Below, piece after piece: positions 15,727-22,458 of a stretch of DNA of 27,497 nt. Source of the stretch: a virus. The stretch is from positions 1 to 27,497 of the IMG/VR virus record IMGVR_UViG_3300017990_000051. One strand, 5' to 3'. Each line of letters starts with the position of its first letter. The first letter of the stretch is position 1. A model generated the notes under the pieces. That model did no database searches. It was not told the DNA's origin and worked only from the letters and a program-made list of their open reading frames with translations. Both the position numbers and the translations under genes were made by a program.

Positions 15727-16032
15727 ATGGGGGAAAAAACAAAACAACTGTTAAAAGACTATTCTTTTCACATAAGCGTAACCAGTATTGTATTGATAGC
15801 CAGCTTTCTAATTAGTACAGGTATTGGCTATGAAAAGATGCAAGCTAAAATAAAACACATTGACGGCAAGACTGACCTATACGCAGAACGCTGGGAACAG
15901 ATAGAAAGGCGAGTCGATAATAACGAAAAGCAAATTGAACTACATTATCTCGAGATCATTACACGCTTAAAGAGTCTAGAGACAAGCGGTCAAGAGATTA
16001 AACAGCTCATAAGAGAACACGACATAAACTAA
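15727..16032 (+). CDS. Membrane-anchored coiled-coil protein
   Basis: This 101-residue protein has one N-terminal membrane helix (VTSIVLIASFLISTGIGY, about residues 18-35) followed by a charged helical domain with heptad-like spacing (WEQIERRVDNNEKQIELHYL). It closes a three-gene membrane cassette and may act in lysis or envelope contact. Its layout recalls membrane-anchored coiled-coil lysis accessories, but a spanin call is not supported because no lipobox or partner is seen. Native-style GATC sites reappear at its end (15954). Confidence 0.55.
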   Translation: MGEKTKQLLKDYSFHISVTSIVLIASFLISTGIGYEKMQAKIKHIDGKTDLYAERWEQIERRVDNNEKQIELHYLEIITRLKSLETSGQEIKQLIREHDIN

Positions 16033-16035
16033 ACG

Positions 16036-16043
16036 AAGGAGGT
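16036..16043 (+). promoter_or_regulatory. Strong Shine-Dalgarno site for the HNH gene
   Basis: AAGGAGGT lies 5 bases before a TTG start. It supports TTG 16049 as the true start and marks the switch to an SD-led cassette. Confidence 0.8.
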
Positions 16044-16048
16044 AAACA

Positions 16049-16294
16049 TTGAAAACAAAGACAAAGAAGTATGGGTTTTGTCCACGGTGTAGAACAAAAA
16101 CAAATCTCGAAGCTCACCACATCTTTCCGCGAAAGTATTTTGGTCAGGGTTTATCAAATCCGTTCACAGTCTTATTATGTCCAACGTGCCATCAAGAGAT
16201 CGGTGTCTATGTTCATGACACACCAAAGTTTTCGATCGAACAATATGCAGTAATCACTTGGAAGTTTATCAGAAGGGAACGAATTAATCTCTGA
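16049..16294 (+). CDS. HNH endonuclease (small)
   Basis: This 81-residue protein starts at TTG. CPRC (11-14) and CPTCH (44-48) form a zinc site; HH at 23-24, Asn 37 and His 48 form the HNH-type core (LEAHHIFPRKYF ... N ... LCPTCHQE). Phage HNH enzymes nick DNA and often work with terminase in packaging, or act as homing nucleases. Here it is far from terminase and heads a cassette of tiny zinc proteins, so a homing or accessory role is as likely. Its TGA overlaps the SD site of the next gene. Confidence 0.85.
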   Translation: MKTKTKKYGFCPRCRTKTNLEAHHIFPRKYFGQGLSNPFTVLLCPTCHQEIGVYVHDTPKFSIEQYAVITWKFIRRERINL

Positions 16295-16304
16295 AGGAGG
16301 AAGA

Positions 16305-16466
16305 ATGAATTGTCCAGTATGTAAGCACACGCTGTGTCTTGTTAGAGAAGACTTATACAAATGTCCGTGGTGCGATCTGATGTTAGATCGACCAAAAGAA
16401 GAATATAAAAGGAAAGGAGGATGCGATGAGAAAAACATGTCCAAGCTGCGGCAACTTGATGAGTAA
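16305..16466 (+). CDS. Zinc-ribbon mini-protein 1
   Basis: This 53-residue protein has GAAGGAGG (16293-16300) just before ATG 16305. CPVC (3-6) and CPWC (20-23) form a two-knuckle zinc ribbon; the tail is charged. It overlaps the next gene by 41 bases in another frame. It could bind nucleic acid or a protein partner. It is too short for usual gene calling. Confidence 0.55.
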   Translation: MNCPVCKHTLCLVREDLYKCPWCDLMLDRPKEEYKRKGGCDEKNMSKLRQLDE

Positions 16467-16548
16467 GGATGGCAGGTATTATATCTGTCCATACTGCGGA
16501 ACAAGAATACTCGACTTAAGTCAGAGGAGGAACGATGCAAAAACTTAA
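16426..16548 (+). CDS. Zinc-ribbon mini-protein 2
   Basis: This 40-residue protein has AAAGGAGG (16413-16420) 5 bases before ATG 16426. CPSCG (5-9) and CPYCG (21-25) form a classic zinc ribbon with GRYYIC between. It overlaps both neighbours. The paired CxxC spacing resembles that of mini-protein 1, suggesting duplication and divergence. Confidence 0.6.
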   Translation: MRKTCPSCGNLMSKDGRYYICPYCGTRILDLSQRRNDAKT

Positions 16549-16648
16549 ACTCTTCAGTGCAATTCTATTGATGAGTATTTTGTTTCTCATCGTTCTTATT
16601 CTAAACAGGTTTTGTCCACGCCTAACAGACAGGCTTCTCGGTTTGTAA
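16535..16648 (+). CDS. 37-residue membrane peptide
   Basis: AGAGGAGG (16523-16530) precedes ATG 16535. The peptide has a basic start (MQKLK), one membrane helix (LFSAILLMSILFLIVLIL) and a basic tail. It overlaps the zinc-ribbon gene by 14 bases. Its role is unknown; small phage membrane peptides often affect lysis or superinfection. Confidence 0.5.
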   Translation: MQKLKLFSAILLMSILFLIVLILNRFCPRLTDRLLGL

Positions 16649-16659
16649 GGAGGTGATAG

Positions 16660-16851
16660 ATGAGACGATGGTATTGCCATGACTGTGTTTATTACGATCG
16701 ATGTAATCAATCGAAGACGACTAAACCTGTTCGAATCGAAAGTTGTGGCTACCATTGTCATAGATTTTATAACCCGCAGGCTTTCGAGTTCTGGGAGCTA
16801 TACTATGAAGACCTTCGACTTGGACGAGGTTTAGAACCAGATGAAGATTAA
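16660..16851 (+). CDS. Cys-rich mini-protein
   Basis: This 63-residue protein has a strong SD (AAGGAGGT, 16647-16654) starting inside the previous stop codon. Cysteines at 6, 9, 15, 29 and 33 plus nearby histidines (GYHCH) suggest a zinc- or metal-bound core; the C-terminal half is acidic and aromatic (FEFWELYYEDL). Family not recognised. It ends the SD-led cassette and is followed by two hairpins. Confidence 0.6.
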   Translation: MRRWYCHDCVYYDRCNQSKTTKPVRIESCGYHCHRFYNPQAFEFWELYYEDLRLGRGLEPDED

Positions 16852-16877
16852 CATACTCCTTCGTTGTTCTTTGAAAG

Positions 16878-16902
16878 CCATGGCTAATTTGCATTAGCCT
16901 GG
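16878..16902 (+). terminator. Hairpin 1 after the mini-protein cassette
   Basis: GGCTAAT (16882-16888) and ATTAGCC (16893-16899) pair perfectly around TTGC; CCA and TGG extend the stem past a one-base bulge, giving 10 pairs. No T-run follows directly, but a second hairpin does. Confidence 0.55.
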
Positions 16903-16904
16903 TA

Positions 16905-16930
16905 GGGGGAGACAAATGTAGCTCTCCCTC
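16905..16930 (+). terminator. Hairpin 2, terminator-like
   Basis: GGGGGAGA (16905-16912) pairs with TCTCCCTC (16923-16930) over 8 pairs with one G-U, and TTTAATTAATT follows. The purine/pyrimidine arms resemble the hairpin after the capsid gene, suggesting a shared terminator style in this phage. Confidence 0.6.
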
Positions 16931-16952
16931 TTTAATTAATTAAGTCTTAAAT

Positions 16953-18029
16953 ATGTTGCGAAGACTTATCTACAACTTGATGCATTGGAACAGCAAACCT
17001 GGCGGACTTGTTCTTGAGTCTGTCGGCGATGGTGCTTCTCCGAAGTTCGCTCGATACAGAGAAATCTTTGCGGAAGAGCTATTCGGCTATCAGCCAGTAA
17101 AGACACTGGGAAGGGCGAGAGCTATTATGAAGCATCCAAGCTATCCTAGAAACTTAGCGTTTCAAGATAGCATTCTTTCATGCGTTCCATCTTCACTTTG
17201 TGAACTTAAACAATTCTACCTAGATTGGGAGCTATACTTTACATGGAGATGGCCATACGGTAATGTCAGACACTTTAACGGTGGTACTCGTTTCAAAGAT
17301 ATCATGAGAGTCTGTCAAAGAGGTATGCTTCTCGATGTCAGATTACCTACTTCTCAATTCTGGGGAGGTGAAGCAAGAATGCAAACTGTACATCTTTATC
17401 GAGATGGTCGTTGGCATAAAGCTACAAAAGAAGAACTTGATGATCTTGCTAAAGCAGCAGACGACTTTGAGTTAGGTTCTTGGTCGTATGTCTATTATAA
17501 AGATCGAACAGCAATGAAGCATGCTTTACAGAAAGCTCCAATTCCAGTTGGTCTTTGGATCCAGAAAGGTAATTGGCATTCTTGGAAAGACACTAACAGA
17601 AAGATATATTGGGACACTACTCGTTCAGGCAATTGGGCACACCTCGTTCTAATGGTCGATTGGGACGATGACCTTGGTGGGTGGTGGATCACAGATCACG
17701 ATGGTAGTGGTCTAAAATTGTTAGACTATAACTACCCGCTTGTCTTTGCTGCATCAGTTAGTGATGGCAAGTCGGGAGAAGACAATCCTATGCTTCGAGT
17801 AATTAAACTCGCAGACAAGTCTGAATACTATGTCGTATTTACAGACAACACAAAAGCGCACATCCCAGAGTGGGAACTCTTTATCTGGGGAGCGAAGAAA
17901 GGAATTTGGGTTCCTAACGACAAGGTCGAAGTTGTTAGAGAAGATGAATTCAATACAATTCAAACAGACGATGAGAGTAAACATCTCTTCGAGATTATGA
18001 ACGCTTATCATAACTCTCATAAGAAGTAA
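16953..18029 (+). CDS. Papain-like cysteine peptidase
   Basis: This 358-residue protein matches the papain (C1) active-site pattern. Gln 71 and Cys 77 keep the exact six-residue spacing of the oxyanion-hole Gln and nucleophile (QDSILSC). His 230 lies in AHLVLMVDWDD, the usual 'HAV..VGYD' site. Asp 248 in WWITDHDG stands where papains have Asn in 'NSWG'. The fold order is therefore complete, with Asp replacing Asn. No signal peptide is seen. It may process head or internal virion proteins or ride in the virion to cut host surface protein; its place between lysis-type and tail genes does not decide. No SD; T at -1. Confidence 0.7.
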   Translation: MLRRLIYNLMHWNSKPGGLVLESVGDGASPKFARYREIFAEELFGYQPVKTLGRARAIMKHPSYPRNLAFQDSILSCVPSSLCELKQFYLDWELYFTWRWPYGNVRHFNGGTRFKDIMRVCQRGMLLDVRLPTSQFWGGEARMQTVHLYRDGRWHKATKEELDDLAKAADDFELGSWSYVYYKDRTAMKHALQKAPIPVGLWIQKGNWHSWKDTNRKIYWDTTRSGNWAHLVLMVDWDDDLGGWWITDHDGSGLKLLDYNYPLVFAASVSDGKSGEDNPMLRVIKLADKSEYYVVFTDNTKAHIPEWELFIWGAKKGIWVPNDKVEVVREDEFNTIQTDDESKHLFEIMNAYHNSHKK

Positions 18030-18032
18030 ACT

Positions 18033-19220
18033 ATGTCTTTAACTTACACAAACCTTGACACTGCATTACAGAACATGATTGGCTCAAGAGCAAACATCAA
18101 AGCTGATAGCAATACTCGCTATGAGACATTTGATCGAGTTCTTGATGATCTCTCATTAGAAGCTAACTGGAGGTTTGCTATACGTAGAACAACTCTTGAT
18201 TATCTTAGAGACGTTGATGCATACAGTCTTACGAACTATCTTGGTCTCTCTGACTTCAAAGCTCCTTATGAGTTAGGTGGTCTACCATTCTTAGAAGATC
18301 GTAGTTTTTATCCACAACGACGCAAGAAGGTACGTCGCAAATCAAATCTTACAGCAGACTCTACATTCCAAAGATTAAGTACAGAGTATGTCGATGGAGA
18401 ACATTATCTGTTAGTAAACATTGCTGATGGACAATCTTTTCAGATTGATGCTCTAGAGAATCTCTCATCTGATGGAGCATGGTCTGCAGTCGGAGATGGT
18501 TCATCTCTTGCAGTTGATGAGAATGAGTATGAGCAAGGCGCTGGTTCATTAAAGTTTCGAGGTACTGTCGCAGGTGGAAATAACTATGCAGGTATTCAGA
18601 ACACAACGAAGACTGCAATCGATCTATCTGACTATGAAGACCGAGCATACTTTCTGCTTCGAGTCTATCTCCCAACAATCACTGACTTTACAAGTGTGAC
18701 TCTTTTCTGGGGATCTGATACTTCGAACTATTGGTATAAGACTGTGACAGCTCCATTGAACAAGACAGCTTTCATTACTGGTTGGCAACAATTAGCCTTC
18801 CGCTGGGAGGATGCTTCAAGTTCTGGTTCACCAGATGATGAGAACGTTGATTACTTTGAGATCAGATTTAATTATGCTACAGGCTTTGCAGACAATCAAC
18901 TCTTCAGAGCAGATGATCTTAGAATTAACGAGAGAGTACAACTTGAGTTTGATTACTTTTCTCGCTATCTTGTTAAGTCAGCTGCAGGCGAATGGAAGAA
19001 GTCATTCTCAACTGGTACAGACTTATTTGTCGGTCCAGATGATTGCGAAGTAGCATTGCTTGAGATGGCATATTATGATCTGCTACGTACGAACAGACGC
19101 GTTGATAAAGCTACACGCTCAGAAGCACTTACTAGGTATAACATATACAGAGCTAAGATGAAACATAACTACGGTTATAGTATCTCCAAAGGACCTCGCA
19201 AGGTAAACATACTACGTTAA
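18033..19220 (+). CDS. Head-tail adaptor with inserted beta-sandwich
   Basis: This 395-residue protein has helical ends that fit a gp4/gp11-type adaptor ring of short-tailed phages. The N-terminal part (TNLDTALQNMIGSR...FDRVLDDLSLEANWRF) and the C-terminal part (DCEVALLEMAYYDLLRTNRR) would dock under the portal. Residues about 140-299 are a beta-rich insertion (YEQGAGSLKFRG ... TGWQQLAFRWED ... FRADDLRI) with the layout of galactose-binding or carbohydrate-binding jelly rolls. Typical adaptors are much shorter. The hub follows after one base, which supports the call. The adaptor assignment is from architecture, not a detected family. Confidence 0.6.
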   Translation: MSLTYTNLDTALQNMIGSRANIKADSNTRYETFDRVLDDLSLEANWRFAIRRTTLDYLRDVDAYSLTNYLGLSDFKAPYELGGLPFLEDRSFYPQRRKKVRRKSNLTADSTFQRLSTEYVDGEHYLLVNIADGQSFQIDALENLSSDGAWSAVGDGSSLAVDENEYEQGAGSLKFRGTVAGGNNYAGIQNTTKTAIDLSDYEDRAYFLLRVYLPTITDFTSVTLFWGSDTSNYWYKTVTAPLNKTAFITGWQQLAFRWEDASSSGSPDDENVDYFEIRFNYATGFADNQLFRADDLRINERVQLEFDYFSRYLVKSAAGEWKKSFSTGTDLFVGPDDCEVALLEMAYYDLLRTNRRVDKATRSEALTRYNIYRAKMKHNYGYSISKGPRKVNILR

Positions 19221-19221
19221 T

Positions 19222-21006
19222 ATGTCCAGAATAATACAGCGCAAAAATTTCCTCGGTTTGCATACAAGATACCCGGTGACGAAGAACCATCCAGAGTCTG
19301 CATTTGTTGCTCATAATATGAAGATCACTGGACACGGTGTTGAGCCAATCAAAGGCTTCTCTCGTTTCGGTCAAGAATCTCCAGCAAATCTTCAAAAGAT
19401 CAAAGACGCTTATACGTTTATTCTGCAGGATGGAACACAGATACCTGTCAGAGTAAGAGAAAGACCAGCGTCTGGCGATAATGTACTTGAATGGTATTCA
19501 ACAGACTCAGGTAGATGGGAGATCCTCCTGACTGGAATGACGCAAGGAGCAACGACTTCTTTCCAAGACTATAACACAAGTACGATCAATCAGTTATTCT
19601 TTGGAAACGGAAACGAGTATTACTCTGTCTGGTCTGGCAATACTACTTATTTAACTGCTGCTTTAAGTGGAGGAGAGACAGATGTTCTTGTTAACAGTAC
19701 AGCTGGCTTTCCTGCTTCTGGTACAATCATCTACAATGGTACAGAGATTGCTTATTCTTCTAAGACAGCTACGAAGTTCGTTGTTGCATCTGCACATGCA
19801 TCATCTGATACAGATGATCCTGTGGCTGAAGCTGTGGACGATGCTACTTATTCTGGCGTTGCTCTTAGCAGTATTCTACTCTCTGCTCAGAATCGAATGT
19901 GGGTTGTTGACGCAGGAGATCCAAACTCACTCGAGTACTCAGTCGAGGGTGATGCAACTGATTGGACATCAGGCAATAATAGAGCCGATGCAGGAGTCGA
20001 GGATTTTCCCATCGTTGGTGGAAAGATCACAGGTCTTGCAAATCAAGACTCATACATCTTCATCTTCAAAGAACGAACGATAATTCTATTTGAATGGCAA
20101 TATCCGACAGCAACGACAAAGACTCCAAGCTTCAAGCATATTGTTACAGCAGGCTCAATTGGTGCAATCAATCACAAAGGTATTGCAAGTATCTATAACG
20201 AGATCCTTTATACAGCACCTGATGGAGTACGAAGTTTATCTCGTAACATTGCAACGAATGATTGGAATGCAGACCCGATCTCTGATGAGATCAAAACAAC
20301 GATCGACGGTTATGACTTCTCTGAAGCAGCATCAATTTATTATGCGAAGGAGGATGTCTATCTTGTAGCTTGTAAATCAGACTCAGATCAGACAAACAAT
20401 AACAAAGTCATCGCGATCTGGTATTACGTTGGTACAGATGGGAAAAGACAGCGAGGCTTCTCAATTCTTGATTGGACAGTCGATAGCTGGTTCATTTATA
20501 ACAATGAACTCTACTTTGGTTCTTCGATGGAAGGAGCAACGTATAAAGCTTTCACTGGTCACACTCGTGGAGGAGCAGCAATGAGATCTATCTATACAGA
20601 CAACAGAAACGACTTCGGAGCAAAGAACTTAAAGGAAGCAGAGTCATATCTGATCATGGGTTTAATCGCACCTGGTACAGAGATTGACGTGTCATTCTTT
20701 TATGACGGTGGTGCTTCTGGTAGTCAGCAGATTACGATCGATGCTGCTGATGATTATGTTCAGTCTTCTGCAGTCAAGACACTCGGTGCTTTCAAGTTAG
20801 GAGAGCAAGTCTTAGGTGGAACACTCGATGCAGTCGAGGAACTTCGGCTATTCACAGTAATAGTCGAGTTACAAAAGATACAATGGTATGACCTCCAAGT
20901 CCAGCGTATCTGTGGTACAAAAGGAGGTTACTATAAAATATTTTTTGAAGGTATCATCAATCCAGGTGAAGGCTTTGATCTACCTCAAGACACATTAGAA
21001 GGTTAA
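19222..21006 (+). CDS. Tail hub/nozzle-like protein
   Basis: This 594-residue beta-rich protein follows the adaptor gene. Its layout fits the short-tail hub or nozzle (P22 gp10 or T7 gp12 role): an N-terminal FLGLHTRYPVTKNHPESAFV region, a repeated beta-propeller-like core (DSYIFIFKERTIILFEWQYP, then EILYTAPDGVRSLSRN) and a C-terminal beta domain. Residues about 141-212 look like an inserted small beta domain (TAGFPASGTIIYNGTEIAYS) common in phage fibres. No signal peptide or cysteine pairs. Call rests on order and fold impression. Confidence 0.65.
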   Translation: MSRIIQRKNFLGLHTRYPVTKNHPESAFVAHNMKITGHGVEPIKGFSRFGQESPANLQKIKDAYTFILQDGTQIPVRVRERPASGDNVLEWYSTDSGRWEILLTGMTQGATTSFQDYNTSTINQLFFGNGNEYYSVWSGNTTYLTAALSGGETDVLVNSTAGFPASGTIIYNGTEIAYSSKTATKFVVASAHASSDTDDPVAEAVDDATYSGVALSSILLSAQNRMWVVDAGDPNSLEYSVEGDATDWTSGNNRADAGVEDFPIVGGKITGLANQDSYIFIFKERTIILFEWQYPTATTKTPSFKHIVTAGSIGAINHKGIASIYNEILYTAPDGVRSLSRNIATNDWNADPISDEIKTTIDGYDFSEAASIYYAKEDVYLVACKSDSDQTNNNKVIAIWYYVGTDGKRQRGFSILDWTVDSWFIYNNELYFGSSMEGATYKAFTGHTRGGAAMRSIYTDNRNDFGAKNLKEAESYLIMGLIAPGTEIDVSFFYDGGASGSQQITIDAADDYVQSSAVKTLGAFKLGEQVLGGTLDAVEELRLFTVIVELQKIQWYDLQVQRICGTKGGYYKIFFEGIINPGEGFDLPQDTLEG

Positions 21007-21007
21007 T

Positions 21008-22447
21008 ATGAGAAAACTAATTCCAAGTCTTTGTGTAATATTCCTTCTAACAGCGACATCTGTTAATGCAACGCTCTGGGACTTCTTTCAAGGTAATCTA
21101 CCTTCGATCAAAGAACGAGCAGAGTATTACTCGCAGATCGCTGACGATGAGTATACTGGTACTTATGACCAGAATGTCTTATTGGAAGAATACTTACGCA
21201 ATCCTTACTCTGACGCATTCGGTGCAGTCAAACCCTTCCGGCCATCTGGGTTCTCGACTACACTTGCATCTTCGCTAGCAGAGGGAGGAACAGAGACAAC
21301 ACTGGTAGTTAACTCTATCACTCTCCCAGACGGAACTTCGTTAGCTTCAACATCGTTCGGAGATCTATTGATCTTGACAGTTGGAGAGGGAGACGGCGAA
21401 GAAAAGATAGCTGTGAATGATCTTAATCAAAGTACGAAGACATTCACAATTTATTCAAGAGGCCTAGAGTATGGTCGATGGGCTTCTTCATCTGCAAATA
21501 TTCTTCAGCATCTTCCAGGTGAGATCGTCTACGTTTCAGACGACGATCATTTTCTAAATCAACAATACTTTGATCTAGAGTCTGATCAGACAGTCTCAGG
21601 AAGTAATACGTTCTCAGGTACAAATACATTCTCAGGGAATACAACGTTCTCTGGTACAATTACAATACCTGAGCCGACTGCAGACTCTCATGCTGCATCG
21701 AAGAACTATGCTGACAATATTGCAAATCAAGGCGCAGCAACTTCGACAGAGACAGTTGCAGGTATATGTGAACTAGCTACAGAAGACGAAGCTGCAGCAA
21801 GTACATATCTTGGACTAAACAGCCCGTTGTGCTTACAGGCAAGAGATGCTTCATCTTCTCCTTCAATCTCAGACAATATGATTGTTGTAACTGAGTCAGA
21901 TGGTAAGATCAACCAGGGTTTTCTAGATTTAACAGAAGACTTTGCATTTACTGGAAACACAGCAATGACAAACATGGACGTTGCTTCTTCAACATTTACA
22001 GCAACAACGACATTTGAGAATGCTCCAAGTATCGAAGAAGACCCGGCGTATAATAACGACGCTGTTAGGAAAAGCTATGCTGACAGTACATATACGACGA
22101 AACATTACATCTCTGCTTTCGATGAACCAAGTTGTGGTAATAGTTGTTATACTGCTCAAACATTTGCTCACGGTTTTGGAGTAACACCAGACCACATTAC
22201 TCTGCACTGTCACAGTGAAGGAGCAACTGCAAATAGTTCATCTGGGTTTTATGATGGATCGACGATGTTTGTCGCATCAACAGTCTCTGGTTCAAGTAAT
22301 GATTATGTTGTTCAATGCGGCGATAACGGCAACGACTATACTGCAAGCTCAACACTCGATGCAACAAACATTACTCTGAAGTGGTGGAACGATGCTGATG
22401 CGAGTGGTCAAGCAATTAACTGCTTCCTTGAAGCTTGGGTTTACTAA
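21008..22447 (+). CDS. Tail fibre-like protein with signal peptide
   Basis: This 479-residue protein has a clear signal peptide (MRKLIPSLCVIFLLTATSVNA, cleavage before TLWDF). Residues 83-180 resemble the beta insertion of the preceding hub gene (TTLVVNSITLPDG). Then come three NTFSGT-type repeats (200-217), PTADSHAASKNYADN as a fibre-neck motif, and a beta-rich C-terminal domain with several cysteines (PSCGNSCY). These features match a tail fibre, yet the signal peptide would export it. It follows the hub by one base. Start has no strong SD; AAGG lies 5 bases upstream. Confidence 0.7.
   Translation: MRKLIPSLCVIFLLTATSVNATLWDFFQGNLPSIKERAEYYSQIADDEYTGTYDQNVLLEEYLRNPYSDAFGAVKPFRPSGFSTTLASSLAEGGTETTLVVNSITLPDGTSLASTSFGDLLILTVGEGDGEEKIAVNDLNQSTKTFTIYSRGLEYGRWASSSANILQHLPGEIVYVSDDDHFLNQQYFDLESDQTVSGSNTFSGTNTFSGNTTFSGTITIPEPTADSHAASKNYADNIANQGAATSTETVAGICELATEDEAAASTYLGLNSPLCLQARDASSSPSISDNMIVVTESDGKINQGFLDLTEDFAFTGNTAMTNMDVASSTFTATTTFENAPSIEEDPAYNNDAVRKSYADSTYTTKHYISAFDEPSCGNSCYTAQTFAHGFGVTPDHITLHCHSEGATANSSSGFYDGSTMFVASTVSGSSNDYVVQCGDNGNDYTASSTLDATNITLKWWNDADASGQAINCFLEAWVY
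21605..21658 (+). repeat. Three 18-bp tandem repeats
   Basis: Copies at 21605-21622, 21623-21640 and 21641-21658 encode NTFSGT, NTFSGN and TTFSGT. They lie in the fibre shaft and keep frame, so copy number could vary without loss of function. Confidence 0.8.
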
Positions 22448-22458
22448 CTAGAATAACT

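Noticed and set aside
11880-15950. A transposon or insertion sequence as the source of the compositionally distinct block
   Set aside because: No transposase, terminal inverted repeats or target-site duplication were seen; homologous or illegitimate module exchange fits better.
15727-16032. Spanin or XhlA-like assignment
   Set aside because: The membrane helix is N-terminal, there is no lipobox or overlapping partner, and XhlA has its membrane segment at the C-terminus.
21605-21658. CRISPR-like array
   Set aside because: The 18-bp units are contiguous, in frame and encode fibre repeats; there are no spacers.
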